Assembly (NCBI RefSeq): GCF_949987515.2 | Contig: NW_027192651.1 | Span: forward strand, 62,001 to 126,000 | Length of the DNA: 64,000 bases | Direction: 5' to 3' | Origin: Delphinus delphis | Lineage: Eukaryota > Chordata > Mammalia > Artiodactyla > Delphinidae | In this document: one piece after another, positions 9,347 to 23,565 of the stretch | Layout of the letters: the number at the start of each line of letters is the position of its first letter | How positions within the stretch are numbered: the first letter of the stretch is position 1 | Translations under genes and position numbers: made by a program | Notes under the pieces: generated by a model | What the model was told of the DNA's origin: nothing | Databases searched by the model: none | What the model saw: the letters and a program-made list of their open reading frames with translations, nothing else

Positions 9347-10926
9347 TTGGCCAAAAAGGGCGTATGCGTTTTTTCCTGAATATATTCAGGAAAAAACGCA
9401 TACGTCCTTTTTGGCCAACCAAGCAAGCTTGCAAAGGAAATCTGCACTACAATGAAGTCTCACTTCCCCCCGGTCAAAAGGGTCATCTGAAAAAAGTGTA
9501 AAATCCAGAAAGGCAGGACAGGCCATGGAGAACTGGGAGCCTTGTTAATCTGATGGGCGGGATGTAAATTGCCAACAGACACTCGGGAGAAGTGTATGGT
9601 GTTTCCTGAAACATCTAAAAAACAAAGCAACAGAACCTAGGGCACTTCCACTTATGGTCCTATAGCTTAGGGAAATTAAAATCAAAAAGACACAGCCACC
9701 CCAATGTTTGGAACGGCTCTGTTTACAAGAACCTCGTTTACAGTACAAGTTCAATATCGCAGAAAGTGAAAAATGGATAAAGAAGTTGTGGTATTTACTT
9801 ACAAAGCAATATCACTCAGCAATGAAATCTGTGTCATCAGGCCCTTAGCAGCACAATGAGTGGATTCAGGTATGATGATTCTAACTGAAATAAGTCACAC
9901 AGAAAAAGAAACATCATAAGATATCAGTAATACACGGAATGTAAACTTGGCTACACAGGAACTGAATTACAGAACAGAACAGGGTCTCAAATTTAGAAAA
10001 CCAACTTATGCTTGCTTAAGGGGAAAGGTGAGTTGGAGTGCTGCATAAAACCAGAGATTGAAATGAGCACAGATAAAGTTCCTTAAGCCAAATATGGAAT
10101 AGACAAGAGCTACTCCTTGCTCAACGAAATGGACTCAACACCGCATATTAAACGCCTAAGAATGTACCTGACTAGTAAGTATCTTAAAACCTATGGATTG
10201 CTATGTCTCCGAAAGAGAATCAAGCATGTGTACAGGGCCATAAACGCAGCAGTGATAGGATTGGAGAGGTTCGGTGAGCAAATGAAGACCCTTTGAAGTC
10301 ATATTGCATGGTACCCATTACACGGGTCTTAACTCTCCAGGTTTAAGGTATTCTTCCTTCAGCTAAAACCTGCATGTGGAACCCAGAGTATGATCAACCA
10401 TGTGAACGGTAGACGTGTTCAAATATGTCTCAGTTTTCCTCCCCTGGTACTCGGGTGCAACATTCCAGACGCTTTACTAACACTCTCCCGACTTGGAGAG
10501 TCAGCGCCTTTAACCTCCTGTTTGGCCCAGTTTGCAATTTCTGCGGAAGATGAACAGGAATAGCGAGAACCAATGAGAGACTAGCTGGAGGTGTCTGGAC
10601 GGGCAAATTTAACTCTCATTTCCCACCAGGAAGAGGAAATAACCAAAGGCTCAGCGTGCCGTGCCGGAACCAGATTAGGGCCTGAAGCCATCCTGCGGTG
10701 TTGCGGCCAGCTCACAAGAAAGCGAGTTGAAGAAAGGAGCTCAGGGGCACTGTAATTCACAAACCTGCAGAGTTATAAATGACAGCTATCGTCCAAAAAT
10801 ATACTGAAGTAAGCCTGCCAAGAGGACTTGAAAGCGGGGCAGAATTGCAGGAAACCGATTTCAGGAGGTAGACTGGATTTGCATTGAAAGCATAGGAAAA
10901 GAGGCAGGAAGTCCACAATGATGCAC
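9347..10926 (+). repeat. Satellite unit 6, type B (1580 bp)
   Basis: Right palindrome arm has C to T at 9405. Type B markers: AAGGGTCATCTG, CTTGTTAATCTGATGGG, CACCCCAATGTTTGG, GAGTTGGAGTGCTG. Matched by units 8 and 12. Confidence 0.9.
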
Positions 10927-12506
10927 TTGGCCAAAAAGGGCGTATGCGTTTTTTCCTGAATATATTCAGGAAAAAACGCATACGCCCTTTTTGGCCAACC
11001 AAGCAAGCTTGCAAAGGAAATCTGCACTACAATGAAGTCTCACTTCCCCCCGGTCAAAAGGGCCATCTGAAAAAAGTGTAAAATCCAGAAAGGCAGGACA
11101 GGCCATGGAGAACTGGGAGCCTTGTTATGCTGAAGGGCGGGATGTAAATTGCCAACAGACACTCCGGAGAGGTGTATGGTGTTTCCTGAAACATCTAAAA
11201 AACAAAGCAACAGAGCCTAGGGCACTGCCAATTATGGTCCTATAGCTTAGGGAAATTAAAATCAAAAAGACACAGCCACCCCAAAGTTTGGGACGCCTCT
11301 GTTTACAAGAACCTCGTTTACAGTACAAGTTCAACATCGCAGAAAGTGAAAAATGGATAAAGAAGTTGTGGTATTTACTTACAAAGCAATATCACTCAGC
11401 AATGAAATCTGTGTCATCAGGCACTTAGCAGCACAATGAGTGGATTCAGGTATGATGATTCTAACTGAAATAAGTCACACAGAAAAAGAAACATCATAAG
11501 ATATCAGTAATACACGGAATGTAAACTTGGCTACACAGGAACTGAATTACAGAACAGAACAGGGTCTCAAATTTAGAAAACCAACTTATGCTTGCTTAAG
11601 GGGAAAGGTGAGTTGGGGTGCTGCATAAAACCAGAGATTGAAATGAGCACAGATAAAGTTCCTTAAGCCAAATATGGAATAGACAAGAGCTACTCCTTGC
11701 TCAACGAAACGGACTCAACACCGCATATTAAACGCCTAAGAATGTACCTGACTAGTAAGTATCTTAAAACCTATGGATTGCTATGTCTCCGAAAGAGAAT
11801 CAAGCATGTGTACAGGGGCATAAACGCAGCAGTGATAGGATTGGAGAGGTTCGGTGAGCAAATGAAGACCCATTGAAGTCATATTGCATGGTACCCATTC
11901 CACGGGTTTCTACTAACCAGTTTTAAGGTATTCTTCCTTCAGCTAAAACATGCATGTGGAACCCAGAGTATGATCAACCATGTGATCGGGAGACGTGTTC
12001 AAATATGTCTCAGTTTTCGTACCCTGGTACTCGGGTGCAACATTCCAGACGCTTTACTAACACTCTCCCGACTTGGAGAGTCAGTCCCTTTAAACTCCTG
12101 TTTGGCCCAGTTTGCAATTTCTGCGGAAGATGAACAGGAATAGCGAGAACCAATGAGAGACTAGCTGGAGGTGTCTGGACGGGCAAATTTAACTCTCATT
12201 TCCCACCAGGAAGAGGAAATAACCAAAGGCTCAGCGTGCCGTGCCGGAACCAGATTAGGGCCTGAAGCCATCCTGCGGTGTTGCGGCCAGCTCACAAGAA
12301 AGCGAGTTGAAGAAAGGAGCTCAGGGGCACTGTAATTCACAAACCTGCAGAGTTATAAATGACAGCTATCGTCCAAAAATATACTGAAGTAAGCCTGCCA
12401 AGAGGACTTGAAAGCGGGGCAGAATTGCAGGAAACCGATTTCAGGAGGTAGACTGGAATTGCATTGAAAGCATAGGAAAAGAGGCAGAACGTCCACAATG
12501 ATGCAC
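10927..12506 (+). repeat. Satellite unit 7, type C (1580 bp)
   Basis: Perfect palindrome. Type C markers: GCTGAAGGGCGGG, GGCACTGCCAATTATGG, CAACGAAACGGAC, GACCCATTGAAG, GGTTTCTACTAACCAG. Matched by units 9 and 13; private GGAGAGGTGTATGG. Confidence 0.9.
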
Positions 12507-14086
12507 TTGGCCAAAAAGGGCGTATGCGTTTTTTCCTGAATATATTCAGGAAAAAACGCATACGTCCTTTTTGGCCAACCAAGCAAGCTTGCAAAGGAAA
12601 TCTGCACTACAATGAAGTCTCACTTCCCCCCGGTCAAAAGGGTCATCTGAAAAAAGTGTAAAATCCAGAAAGGCAGGACAGGCCATGGAGAACTGGGAGC
12701 CTTGTTAATCTGATGGGCGGGATGTAAATTGCCAACAGACACTCGGGAGAAGTGTATGGTGTTTCCTGAAACATCTAAAAAACAAAGCAACAGAACCTAG
12801 GGCACTTCCACTTATGGTCCTATAGCTTAGGGAAATTAAAATCAAAAAGACACAGCCACCCCAATGTTTGGAACGGCTCTGTTTACAAGAACCTCGTTTA
12901 CAGTACAAGTTCAATATCGCAGAAAGTGAAAAATGGATAAAGAAGTTGTGGTATTTACTTACAAAGCAATATCACTCAGCAATGAAATCTGTGTCATCAG
13001 GCCCTTAGCAGCACAATGAGTGGATTCAGGTATGATGATTCTAACTGAAATAAGTCACACAGAAAAAGAAACATCATAAGATATCAGTAATACACGGAAT
13101 GTAAACTTGGCTACACAGGAACTGAATTACAGAACAGAACAGGGTCTCAAATTTAGAAAACCAACTTATGCTTGCTTAAGGGGAAAGGTGAGTTGGAGTG
13201 CTGCATAAAACCAGAGATTGAAATGAGCACAGATAAAGTTCCTTAAGCCAAATATGGAATAGACAAGAGCTACTCCTTGCTCAACGAAATGGACTCAACA
13301 CCGCATATTAAACGCCTAAGAATGTACCTGACTAGTAAGTATCTTAAAACCTATGGATTGCTATGTCTCCGAAAGAGAATCAAGCATGTGTACAGGGGCA
13401 TAAACGCAGCAGTGATAGGATTGGAGAGGTTCGGTGAGCAAATGAAGACCCTTTGAAGTCATATTGCATGGTACCCATTACACGGGTCTTAACTCTCCAG
13501 GTTTAAGGTATTCTTCCTTCAGCTAAAACCTGCATGTGGAACCCAGAGTATGATCAACCATGTGAACGGTAGACGTGTTCAAATATGTCTCAGTTTTCCT
13601 CCCCTGGTACTCGGGTGCAACATTCCAGACGCTTTACTAACACTCTCCCGACTTGGAGAGTCAGCGCCTTTAACCTCCTGTTTGGCCCAGTTTGCAATTT
13701 CTGCGGAAGATGAACAGGAATAGCGAGAACCAATGAGAGACTAGCTGGAGGTGTCTGGACGGGCAAATTTAACTCTCATTTCCCACCAGGAAGAGGAAAT
13801 AACCAAAGGCTCAGCGTGCCGTGCCGGAACCAGATTAGGGCCTGAAGCCATCCTGCGGTGTTGCGGCCAGCTCACAAGAAAGCGAGTTGAAGAAAGGAGC
13901 TCAGGGGCACTGTAATTCACAAACCTGCAGAGTTATAAATGACAGCTATCGTCCAAAAATATACTGAAGTAAGCCTGCCAAGAGGACTTGAAAGCGGGGC
14001 AGAATTGCAGGAAACCGATTTCAGGAGGTAGACTGGATTTGCATTGAAAGCATAGGAAAAGAGGCAGGACGTCCACAATGATGCAC
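12507..14086 (+). repeat. Satellite unit 8, type B (1580 bp)
   Basis: Second B copy, 3160 bases after unit 6, with the same arm mutation at 12565. One difference seen: CAGGGGCATAAAC here against CAGGGCCATAAAC in unit 6. Confidence 0.9.
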
Positions 14087-15666
14087 TTGGCCAAAAAGGG
14101 CGTATGCGTTTTTTCCTGAATATATTCAGGAAAAAACGCATACGCCCTTTTTGGCCAACCAAGCAAGCTTGCAAAGGAAATCTGCACTACAATGAAGTCT
14201 CACTTCCCCCCGGTCAAAAGGGCCATCTGAAAAAAGTGTAAAATCCAGAAAGGCAGGACAGGCCATGGAGAACTGGGAGCCTTGTTATGCTGAAGGGCGG
14301 GATGTAAATTGCCAACAGACACTCCGGAGAAGTGTATGGTGTTTCCTGAAACATCTAAAAAACAAAGCAACAGAGCCTAGGGCACTGCCAATTATGGTCC
14401 TATAGCTTAGGGAAATTAAAATCAAAAAGACACAGCCACCCCAAAGTTTGGGACGCCTCTGTTTACAAGAACCTCGTTTACAGTACAAGTTCAACATCGC
14501 AGAAAGTGAAAAATGGATAAAGAAGTTGTGGTATTTACTTACAAAGCAATATCACTCAGCAATGAAATCTGTGTCATCAGGCACTTAGCAGCACAATGAG
14601 TGGATTCAGGTATGATGATTCTAACTGAAATAAGTCACACAGAAAAAGAAACATCATAAGATATCAGTAATACACGGAATGTAAACTTGGCTACACAGGA
14701 ACTGAATTACAGAACAGAACAGGGTCTCAAATTTAGAAAACCAACTTATGCTTGCTTAAGGGGAAAGGTGAGTTGGGGTGCTGCATAAAACCAGAGATTG
14801 AAATGAGCACAGATAAAGTTCCTTAAGCCAAATATGGAATAGACAAGAGCTACTCCTTGCTCAACGAAACGGACTCAACACCGCATATTAAACGCCTAAG
14901 AATGTACCTGACTAGTAAGTATCTTAAAACCTATGGATTGCTATGTCTCCGAAAGAGAATCAAGCATGTGTACAGGGGCATAAACGCAGCAGTGATAGGA
15001 TTGGAGAGGTTCGGTGAGCAAATGAAGACCCATTGAAGTCATATTGCATGGTACCCATTCCACGGGTTTCTACTAACCAGTTTTAAGGTATTCTTCCTTC
15101 AGCTAAAACATGCATGTGGAACCCAGAGTATGATCAACCATGTGATCGGGAGACGTGTTCAAATATGTCTCAGTTTTCGTACCCTGGTACTCGGGTGCAA
15201 CATTCCAGACGCTTTACTAACACTCTCCCGACTTGGAGAGTCAGTCCCTTTAAACTCCTGTTTGGCCCAGTTTGCAATTTCTGCGGAAGATGAACAGGAA
15301 TAGCGAGAACCAATGAGAGACTAGCTGGAGGTGTCTGGACGGGCAAATTTAACTCTCATTTCCCACCAGGAAGAGGAATTAACCAAAGGCTCAGCGTGCC
15401 GTGCCGGAACCAGATTAGGGCCTGAAGCCATCCTGCGGTGTTGCGGCCAGGTCACAAGAAAGCGAGTTGAAGAAAGGAGCTCAGGGGCACTGTAATTCAC
15501 AAACCTGCAGAGTTATAAATGACAGCTATCGTCCAAAAATAGACTGAAGTAAGGCTGCCAAGAGGACTTGAAAGCGAGGCAGCATTGCAGGAAACCGATT
15601 TCAGAAGGTAGACTGGAATTGCATTGAAAGCATAGGAAAAGAGGCAGAACGTCCATAATGATGCAC
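14087..15666 (+). repeat. Satellite unit 9, type C (1580 bp)
   Basis: Second C copy, 3160 bases after unit 7; perfect palindrome. Carries GAGGAATTAACC and GGCCAGGTCAC near its end where unit 7 has GAGGAAATAACC and GGCCAGCTCAC, so it adopts the flank seen before type D. Confidence 0.9.
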
Positions 15667-17246
15667 TTGGCCAAAAAGGGCGTATGCTTTTTTTCCTGAA
15701 TATATTCAGGAAAAAACGCGTACGCCCTTTTTGGCCAACCAAGCAAGCTTGCAAAGGAAATCTGCTCTACAATGAAGTCTCACTTCCCCCGGGTTAAAAG
15801 GGCCATCTGAAAAAAGTGTAAAATCCAGAAAGGCAGGACAGGCCATGGAGAACTGGGAGCCTTGTTATGCTGATGGGCGGGATGTAAATTGCCAACAACC
15901 ACTCGGGAGAAGTGTATGGTGTTTCCTGAAACATCTAAAAAACAAAGCAACAGAACCTAGGGCACTTCCACTTATGGTCCTATAGCTTAGGGAATTTAAA
16001 ATCAAAAAGACACAGCCACCCCAAAGTTTGGAACGGCTCTGTTTACAAGAACCTCGTTTACAGTACAAGTTCAACATCGCAGAAAGTGAAAAATGGATAA
16101 AGAAGTTGTGGTATTCACTTACAAAGCAATATCACTCAGCAATGAAATCTATGTCATCAGGCCCTTAGCAGCACAATGAGTGGATTCAGGTATGATGATT
16201 CTAACTGAAATAAGTCACACAGAAAAAGAAACATCATAAGATATCAGTAATACACGGAATGTAAACTTGGCTACACAGGAACTGAATTACAGAACAGAAC
16301 AGGGTCTCAAATTTAGAAAACCAACTTATGCTTGCTTAAGGGTAAAGGTGAGTTGGGGTGCTGCATAAAACCAGAGATTGAAATGAGCACAGATAAAGTT
16401 CCTTAAGCCAAATATGGAATAGACAAGAGCTACTCCTTGCTCAACGAAACGGACTCAACACCGCATATTAAACGCCTAAGAATGTACCTGACTAGTAAGT
16501 ATCTTAAAACCTATGGATTGCTATGTCTCCGAAAGAGAATCAAGCATGTGTACAGGGGCATAAACGCAGCAGTGATAGGTTTGGAGAGGTTCGGTGAGCA
16601 AATGAAGACCCATTGAAGTCATATTGCATGGTACCCATTCCACGGGTTTCAACTACCCAGGTTTAAGGTATTCTTCCTTCAGCTAAAACATGCATGTGGA
16701 ACCCAGAGTATGATCAACCATGTGATCGGGAGACGTGTTCAAATATGTCTCAGTTTTCCTCCCCTGGTACTCGGGTGCAACATTCCAGACGCTTTACTAA
16801 CACTCTCCCCACTTGGAGAGTCAGCGCCTTTAACCTCCTGTTTGGCCAAGTTTGCAATTTCTGCGGAAGATGAACAGGAATAGCGAGAACCAATGAGAGA
16901 CTAGCTGGAGGTGTCTGGACGGGCAAATTTTACTCTCATTTCCCACCAGGAAGAGGAATTAACCAAAGGCTCAGCGTGCCATGCCGGAACCAGATTAGGG
17001 CCTGAAGCCATCCTGCGGTGTTGCGGCCAGCTTACAAGAAAGCGAGTTGAAGAAAGGAGCTCAGGGGCACTGTAATTCACAAACCTGCAGAGTTATAAAT
17101 GACAGCTATCGTCCAAAAATAGACTGAAGTAAGGCTGCCAAGAGGACTTGAAAGCGGGGCAGAATTGCAGGAAACCGATTTCAGGAGGTAGACTGGAATT
17201 GCATTGAAAGCATAGGAAAAGAGGCAGAACGTCAACAATGATGCAC
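15667..17246 (+). repeat. Satellite unit 10, type D (1580 bp)
   Basis: Palindrome broken at 15688 (G to T, left arm) and 15720 (A to G, right arm). Type D markers: TTCCCCCGGGTTAAAAGG, TTAGGGAATTTAAAATC, GATAGGTTTGGAG. Matched by unit 14. Confidence 0.9.
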
Positions 17247-18825
17247 TTGGCCAAAAAGGGCGTATGCGTTTTTTCCTGAATATATTCAGGAAAAAACGCA
17301 TACGCCCTTTTTGGCCAACCAAGCAAGCTTGCAAAGGAAATATGCACTACAATGAAGTCTCACTTCCCCCCGGTCAAAAGGGCCATCTGAAAAAAGTGTA
17401 AAATCCAGAAAGGCAGGACAGGCCATGGAGAACTGGGAGCCTTGTTATGCTGATGGGCGGGATGTAAATTGCCAACAGACACTCGGGAGAAGTGTATGGT
17501 GTTTCCTGAAACATCTAAAAAACAAAGCAACAGAGCCTAGGGCACTTCCACTTATGGTCCTATAGCTTAGGAAAATTAAAATCAAAAAGACACAGCCACC
17601 CCAAAGTTTGGGACGCCTCCGTTTACACAAACCCCGTTTACCGTACAAATTCAATATCACAGAAAGTGAAAAATGGATAAAGAACTTGTGGTACTTACGT
17701 ACAATGCAGTATCACTCAGCAATGAAATCTATGTCATCAGGCCCGTAGCAGCATAATGAGTGGATTCAGGTACGATGATTCTAACTGAAATAAGTCACAC
17801 AGAAAAAGAAACATCATAAGATATCAGTAATACACGGAATGTAAACTTGGCTACACAGGAACTGCATTCCAAAACAGAACAGGGTCTCAAATTAAAAAAC
17901 CAACTTATGCTTGCTTAAGGGGAAAGGTGAGTTGGGGTGCTGCATAAAACCAGAGATTGAAATGAGCACAGATAAAGTTCCTTAAGCCAAATATGGAATA
18001 GACAAGAGCTACTCCTTGCTCAACGAAATGGACTCAACACCGCATATTAAACGCCTAAGAATGTACCTGACTAGTAAGTATCTTAAAACCTATGGATTGC
18101 TATGTCTCCGAAAGAGAATCAAGCATGTGTACAGGGGCATAAACGCAGCAGTGATAGGATTGGAGAGGTTCGGTGAGCAAATGAAGACCCTTTGAAGTCA
18201 TATTGCATGGTACCCATTACACGGGTCTTAACTCTCCAGGTTTAAGGTATTCTTCCTTCAGCTAAAACCTGCATGTGGAACCCAGAGTATGATCAACCAT
18301 GTGAACGGTAGACGTGTTCAAATATGTTTCAGTTTTCCTCCCCTGGTACTCGGGTGCAACATTCCAGACGCTTTACTAACACTCTCCCGACTTGGAGAGT
18401 CAGCGCCTTTAACCTCCTGTTTGGCCAAGTTTGCAATTTCTGCGGAAGATGAACAGGAATAGCGAGAACCAATGAGAGACTAGCTGGAGGTGTCTGGACG
18501 GGCAAATTTAACTCTAATTTCCCACCAGGAAGAGGAAATAACCAAAGGCTCAGCGTGCCGTGCCGGAACCAGATTAGGGCCTGAAGCCATCCTGCGGTGT
18601 TGCGGCCAGCTCACAAGAAAGCGAGTTGAAGAAAGGAGCTCAGGGGCACTGTAATTCACAAACCTGCAGAGTTATAAATGACAGCTATCGTCCAAAAATA
18701 TACTGAAGTAAGCCTGCCAAGAGGACTTGAAAGCGGGGCAGAATTGCAGGAAACCGATTTCAGGAGGTAGACTGGAATTGCATTGAAAGCATAGGAAAAG
18801 AGGCAGAACGTCCACAATGATGCAC
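17247..18825 (+). repeat. Satellite unit 11, type A (1579 bp)
   Basis: Perfect palindrome. Second A copy. Private variants: AAATATGCACTAC soon after the palindrome, ATATGTTTCAG, AACTCTAATTTCCC. Confidence 0.9.
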
Positions 18826-20405
18826 TTGGCCAAAAAGGGCGTATGCGTTTTTTCCTGAATATATTCAGGAAAAAACGCATACGTCCTTTTTGGCCAACCA
18901 AGCAAGCTTGCAAAGGAAATCTGCACTACAATGAAGTCTCACTTCCCCCCGGTCAAAAGGGTCATCTGAAAAAAGTGTAAAATCCAGAAAGGCAGGACAG
19001 GCCATGGAGAACTGGGAGCCTTGTTAATCTGATGGGCGGGATGTAAATTGCCAACAGACACTCGGGAGAAGTGTATGGTGTTTCCTGAAACATCTAAAAA
19101 ACAAAGCAACAGAACCTAGGGCACTTCCACTTATGGTCCTATAGCTTAGGGAAATTAAAATCAAAAAGACACAGCCACCCCAATGTTTGGAACGGCTCTG
19201 TTTACAAGAACCTCGTTTACAGTACAAGTTCAATATCGCAGAAAGTGAAAAATGGATAAAGAAGTTGTGGTATTTACTTACAAAGCAATATCACTCAGCA
19301 ATGAAATCTGTGTCATCAGGCCCTTAGCAGCACAATGAGTGGATTCAGGTATGATGATTCTAACTGAAATAAGTCACACAGAAAAAGAAACATCATAAGA
19401 TATCAGTAATACACGGAATGTAAACTTGGCTACACAGGAACTGAATTACAGAACAGAACAGGGTCTCAAATTTAGAAAACCAACTTATGCTTGCTTAAGG
19501 GGAAAGGTGAGTTGGAGTGCTGCATAAAACCAGAGATTGAAATGAGCACAGATAAAGTTCCTTAAGCCAAATATGGAATAGACAAGAGCTACTCCTTGCT
19601 CAACGAAATGGACTCAACACCGCATATTAAACGCCTAAGAATGTACCTGACTAGTAAGTATCTTAAAACCTATGGATTGCTATGTCTCCGAAAGAGAATC
19701 AAGCATGTGTACAGGGGCATAAACGCAGCAGTGATAGGATTGGAGAGGTTCGGTGAGCAAATGAAGACCCTTTGAAGTCATATTGCATGGTACCCATTAC
19801 ACGGGTCTTAACTCTCCAGGTTTAAGGTATTCTTCCTTCAGCTAAAACCTGCATGTGGAACCCAGAGTATGATCAACCATGTGAACGGTAGACGTGTTCA
19901 AATATGTCTCAGTTTTCCTCCCCTGGTACTCGGGTGCAACATTACAGACGCTTTACTAACACTCTCCCGACTTGGAGAGTCAGCGCCTTTAACCTCCTGT
20001 TTGGCCCAGTTTGCAATTTCTGCGGAAGATGAACAGGAATAGCGAGAACCAATGAGAGACTAGCTGGAGGTGTCTGGACGGGCAAATTTAACTCTCATTT
20101 CCCACCAGGAAGAGGAAATAACCAAAGGCTCAGCGTGCCGTGCCGGAACCAGATTAGGGCCTGAAGCCATCCTGCGGTGTTGCGGCCAGCTCACAAGAAA
20201 GCGAGTTGAAGAAAGGAGCTCAGGGGCACTGTAATTCACAAACCTGCAGAGTTATAAATGACAGCTATCGTCCAAAAATATACTGAAGTAAGCCTGCCAA
20301 GAGGACTTGAAAGCGGGGCAGAATTGCAGGAAACCGATTTCAGGAGGTAGACTGGATTTGCATTGAAAGCATAGGAAAAGAGGCAGGACGTCCACAATGA
20401 TGCAC
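18826..20405 (+). repeat. Satellite unit 12, type B (1580 bp)
   Basis: Third B copy, with arm mutation at 18884. Private CAACATTACAGACGC where other copies read CAACATTCCAGACGC. Confidence 0.9.
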
Positions 20406-21985
20406 TTGGCCAAAAAGGGCGTATGCGTTTTTTCCTGAATATATTCAGGAAAAAACGCATACGCCCTTTTTGGCCAACCAAGCAAGCTTGCAAAGGAAAT
20501 CTGCACTACAATGAAGTCTCACTTCCCCCCGGTCAAAAGGGCCATCTGAAAAAAGTGTAAAATCCAGAAAGGCAGGACAGGCCATGGAGAACTGGGAGCC
20601 TTGTTATGCTGAAGGGCGGGATGTAAATTGCCAACAGACACTCCGGAGAAGTGTATGGTGTTTCCTGAAACATCTAAAAAACAAAGCAACAGAGCCTAGG
20701 GCACTGCCAATTATGGTCCTATAGCTTAGGGAAATTAAAATCAAAAAGACACAGCCACCCCAAAGTTTGGGACGCCTCTGTTTACAAGAACCTCGTTTAC
20801 AGTACAAGTTCAACATCGCAGAAAGTGAAAAATGGATAAAGAAGTTGTGGTATTTACTTACAAAGCAATATCACTCAGCAATGAAATCTGTGTCATCAGG
20901 CACTTAGCAGCACAATGAGTGGATTCAGGTATGATGATTCTAACTGAAATAAGTCACACAGAAAAAGAAACATCATAAGATATCAGTAATACACGGAATG
21001 TAAACTTGGCTACACAGGAACTGAATTACAGAACAGAACAGGGTCTCAAATTTAGAAAACCAACTTATGCTTGCTTAAGGGGAAAGGTGAGTTGGGGTGC
21101 TGCATAAAACCAGAGATTGAAATGAGCACAGATAAAGTTCCTTAAGCCAAATATGGAATAGACAAGAGCTACTCCTTGCTCAACGAAACGGACTCAACAC
21201 CGCATATTAAACGCCTAAGAATGTACCTGACTAGTAAGTATCTTAAAACCTATGGATTGCTATGTCTCCGAAAGAGAATCAAGCATGTGTACAGGGGCAT
21301 AAACGCAGCAGTGATAGGATTGGAGAGGTTCGGTGAGCAAATGAAGACCCATTGAAGTCATATTGCATGGTACCCATTCCACGGGTTTCTACTAACCAGG
21401 TTTAAGGTATTCTTCCTTCAGCTAAAACATGCATGTGGAACCCAGAGTATGATCAACCATGTGATCGGGAGACGTGTTCAAATATGTCTCAGTTTTCGTA
21501 CCCTGGTACTCGGGTGCAACATTCCAGACGCTTTACTAACACTCTCCCGACTTGGAGAGTCAGTCCCTTTAAACTCCTGTTTGGCCCAGTTTGCAATTTC
21601 TGCGGAAGATGAACAGGAATAGCGAGAACCAATGAGAGACTAGCTGGAGGTGTCTGGACGGGCAAATTTAACTCTCATTTCCCACCAGGAAGAGGAATTA
21701 ACCAAAGGCTCAGCGTGCCGTGCCGGAACCAGATTAGGGCCTGAAGCCATCCTGCGGTGTTGCGGCCAGGTCACAAGAAAGCGAGTTGAAGAAAGGAGCT
21801 CAGGGGCACTGTAATTCACAAACCTGCAGAGTTATAAATGACAGCTATCGTCCAAAAATAGACTGAAGTAAGGCTGCCAAGAGGACTTGAAAGCGAGGCA
21901 GCATTGCAGGAAACCGATTTCAGAAGGTAGACTGGAATTGCATTGAAAGCATAGGAAAAGAGGCAGAACGTCCATAATGATGCAC
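20406..21985 (+). repeat. Satellite unit 13, type C (1580 bp)
   Basis: Third C copy; perfect palindrome. Differs from unit 9 at ACTAACCAGGTTTAAGG (others ACTAACCAGTTTTAAGG). Confidence 0.9.
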
Positions 21986-23565
21986 TTGGCCAAAAAGGGC
22001 GTATGCTTTTTTTCCTGAATATATTCAGGAAAAAACGCGTACGCCCTTTTTGGCCAACCAAGCAAGCTTGCAAAGGAAATCTGCACTACAATGAAGTCTC
22101 ACTTCCCCCGGGTTAAAAGGGCCATCTGAAAAAAGTGTAAAATCCAGAAAGGCAGGACAGGCCATGGAGAACTGGGAGCCTTGTTATGCTGATGGGCGGG
22201 ATGTAAATTGCCAACAACCACTCGGGAGAAGTGTATGGTGTTTCCTGAAACATCTAAAAAACAAAGCAACAGAGCCTAGGGCACTTCCACTTATGGTCCT
22301 ATAGCTTAGGGAATTTAAAATCAAAAAGACACAGCCACCCCAAAGTTTGGAACGGCTCTGTTTACAAGAACCTCGTTTACAGTACAAGTTCAACATCGCA
22401 GAAAGTGAAAAATGGATAAAGAAGTTGTGGTATTCACTTACAAAGCAATATCACTCAGCAATGAAATCTATGTCATCAGGCCCTTAGAAGCACAATGAGT
22501 GGATTCAGGTATGATGATTCTAACTGAAATAAGTCACACAGAAAAAGAAACATCATAAGATATCAGTAATACACGGAATGTAAACTTGGCTACACAGGAA
22601 CTGAATTACAGAACAGAACAGGGTCTCAAATTTAGAAAACCAACTTATGCTTGCTTAAGGGTAAAGGTGAGTTGGGGTGCTGCATAAAACCAGAGATTGA
22701 AATGAGCACAGATAAAGTTCCTTAAGCCAAATATGGAATAGACAAGAGCTACACCTTGCTCAACGAAACGGACTCAACACCGCATATTAAACGCCTAAGA
22801 ATGTACCTGACTAGTAAGTATCTTAAAACCTATGGATTGCTATGTCTCCGAAAGAGAATCAAGCATGTGTACAGGGGCATAAACGCAGCAGTGATAGGTT
22901 TGGAGAGGTTCGGTGAGCAAATGAAGACCCATTGAAGTCATATTGCATGGTACCCATTCCACGGGTTTCAACTACCCAGGTTTAAGGTATTCTTCCTTCA
23001 GCTAAAACATGCATGTGGAACCCAGAGTATGATCAACCAGGTGATCGGGAGACGTGTTCAAATATGTCTCAGTTTTCGTACCCTGGTACTCGGGTGCAAC
23101 ATTCCAGACGCTTTACTAACACTCTCCCGACTTGGAGAGTCAGTCCCTTTAACCTCCTGTTTGGCCCAGTTTGCAATTTCTGCGGAAGATGAACAGGAAT
23201 AGCGAGAACCAATGAGAGACTAGCTGGAGGTGTCTGGACGGGCAAATTTAACTCTCATTTCCCACCAGGAAGAGGAATTAACCAAAGGCTCAGCGTGCCG
23301 TGCCAGAACCAGATTGGGGCCTGAAGCCATCGTGCGGTGTTGCGGCCAGCTCAAAAGAAAGCGAGTTGAAGAAAGGAGCTCAGGGGCACTGTAATTCACA
23401 AACCTGCAGAGTTATAAATGACAGCTATCGTCCAAAAATAGACTGAAGTAAGGCTGCCAAGAGGACTTGAAAGCGGGGCAGCATTGCAGGAAACCGATTT
23501 CAGGAGGTAGACTGGAATTGCATTGAAAGCATAGGAAAAGAGGCAGAACGTCCACAATGATGCAC
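21986..23565 (+). repeat. Satellite unit 14, type D (1580 bp)
   Basis: Second D copy with the same two arm changes as unit 10. Its later part shows TTTTCGTACCCTGG and GTCAGTCCC where unit 10 has TTTTCCTCCCCTGG and GTCAGCGCC, so the match to D ends within the unassigned segment. Private: GAGCTACACCTTG, CCCTTAGAAGCAC, CCATCGTGCGG. Confidence 0.9.

Larger units (their letters stand above)
7768..23565 (+). repeat. Higher-order domain A-B-C-B-C-D-A-B-C-D
   Basis: Ten units fall into four classes by shared private bases. Offsets: B and C repeat at 3160; A repeats at 9479; the second B, second C and D repeat at 6319. This is what a four-unit repeat ABCD with an internal BC duplication in one copy would give. 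Confidence 0.85.
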
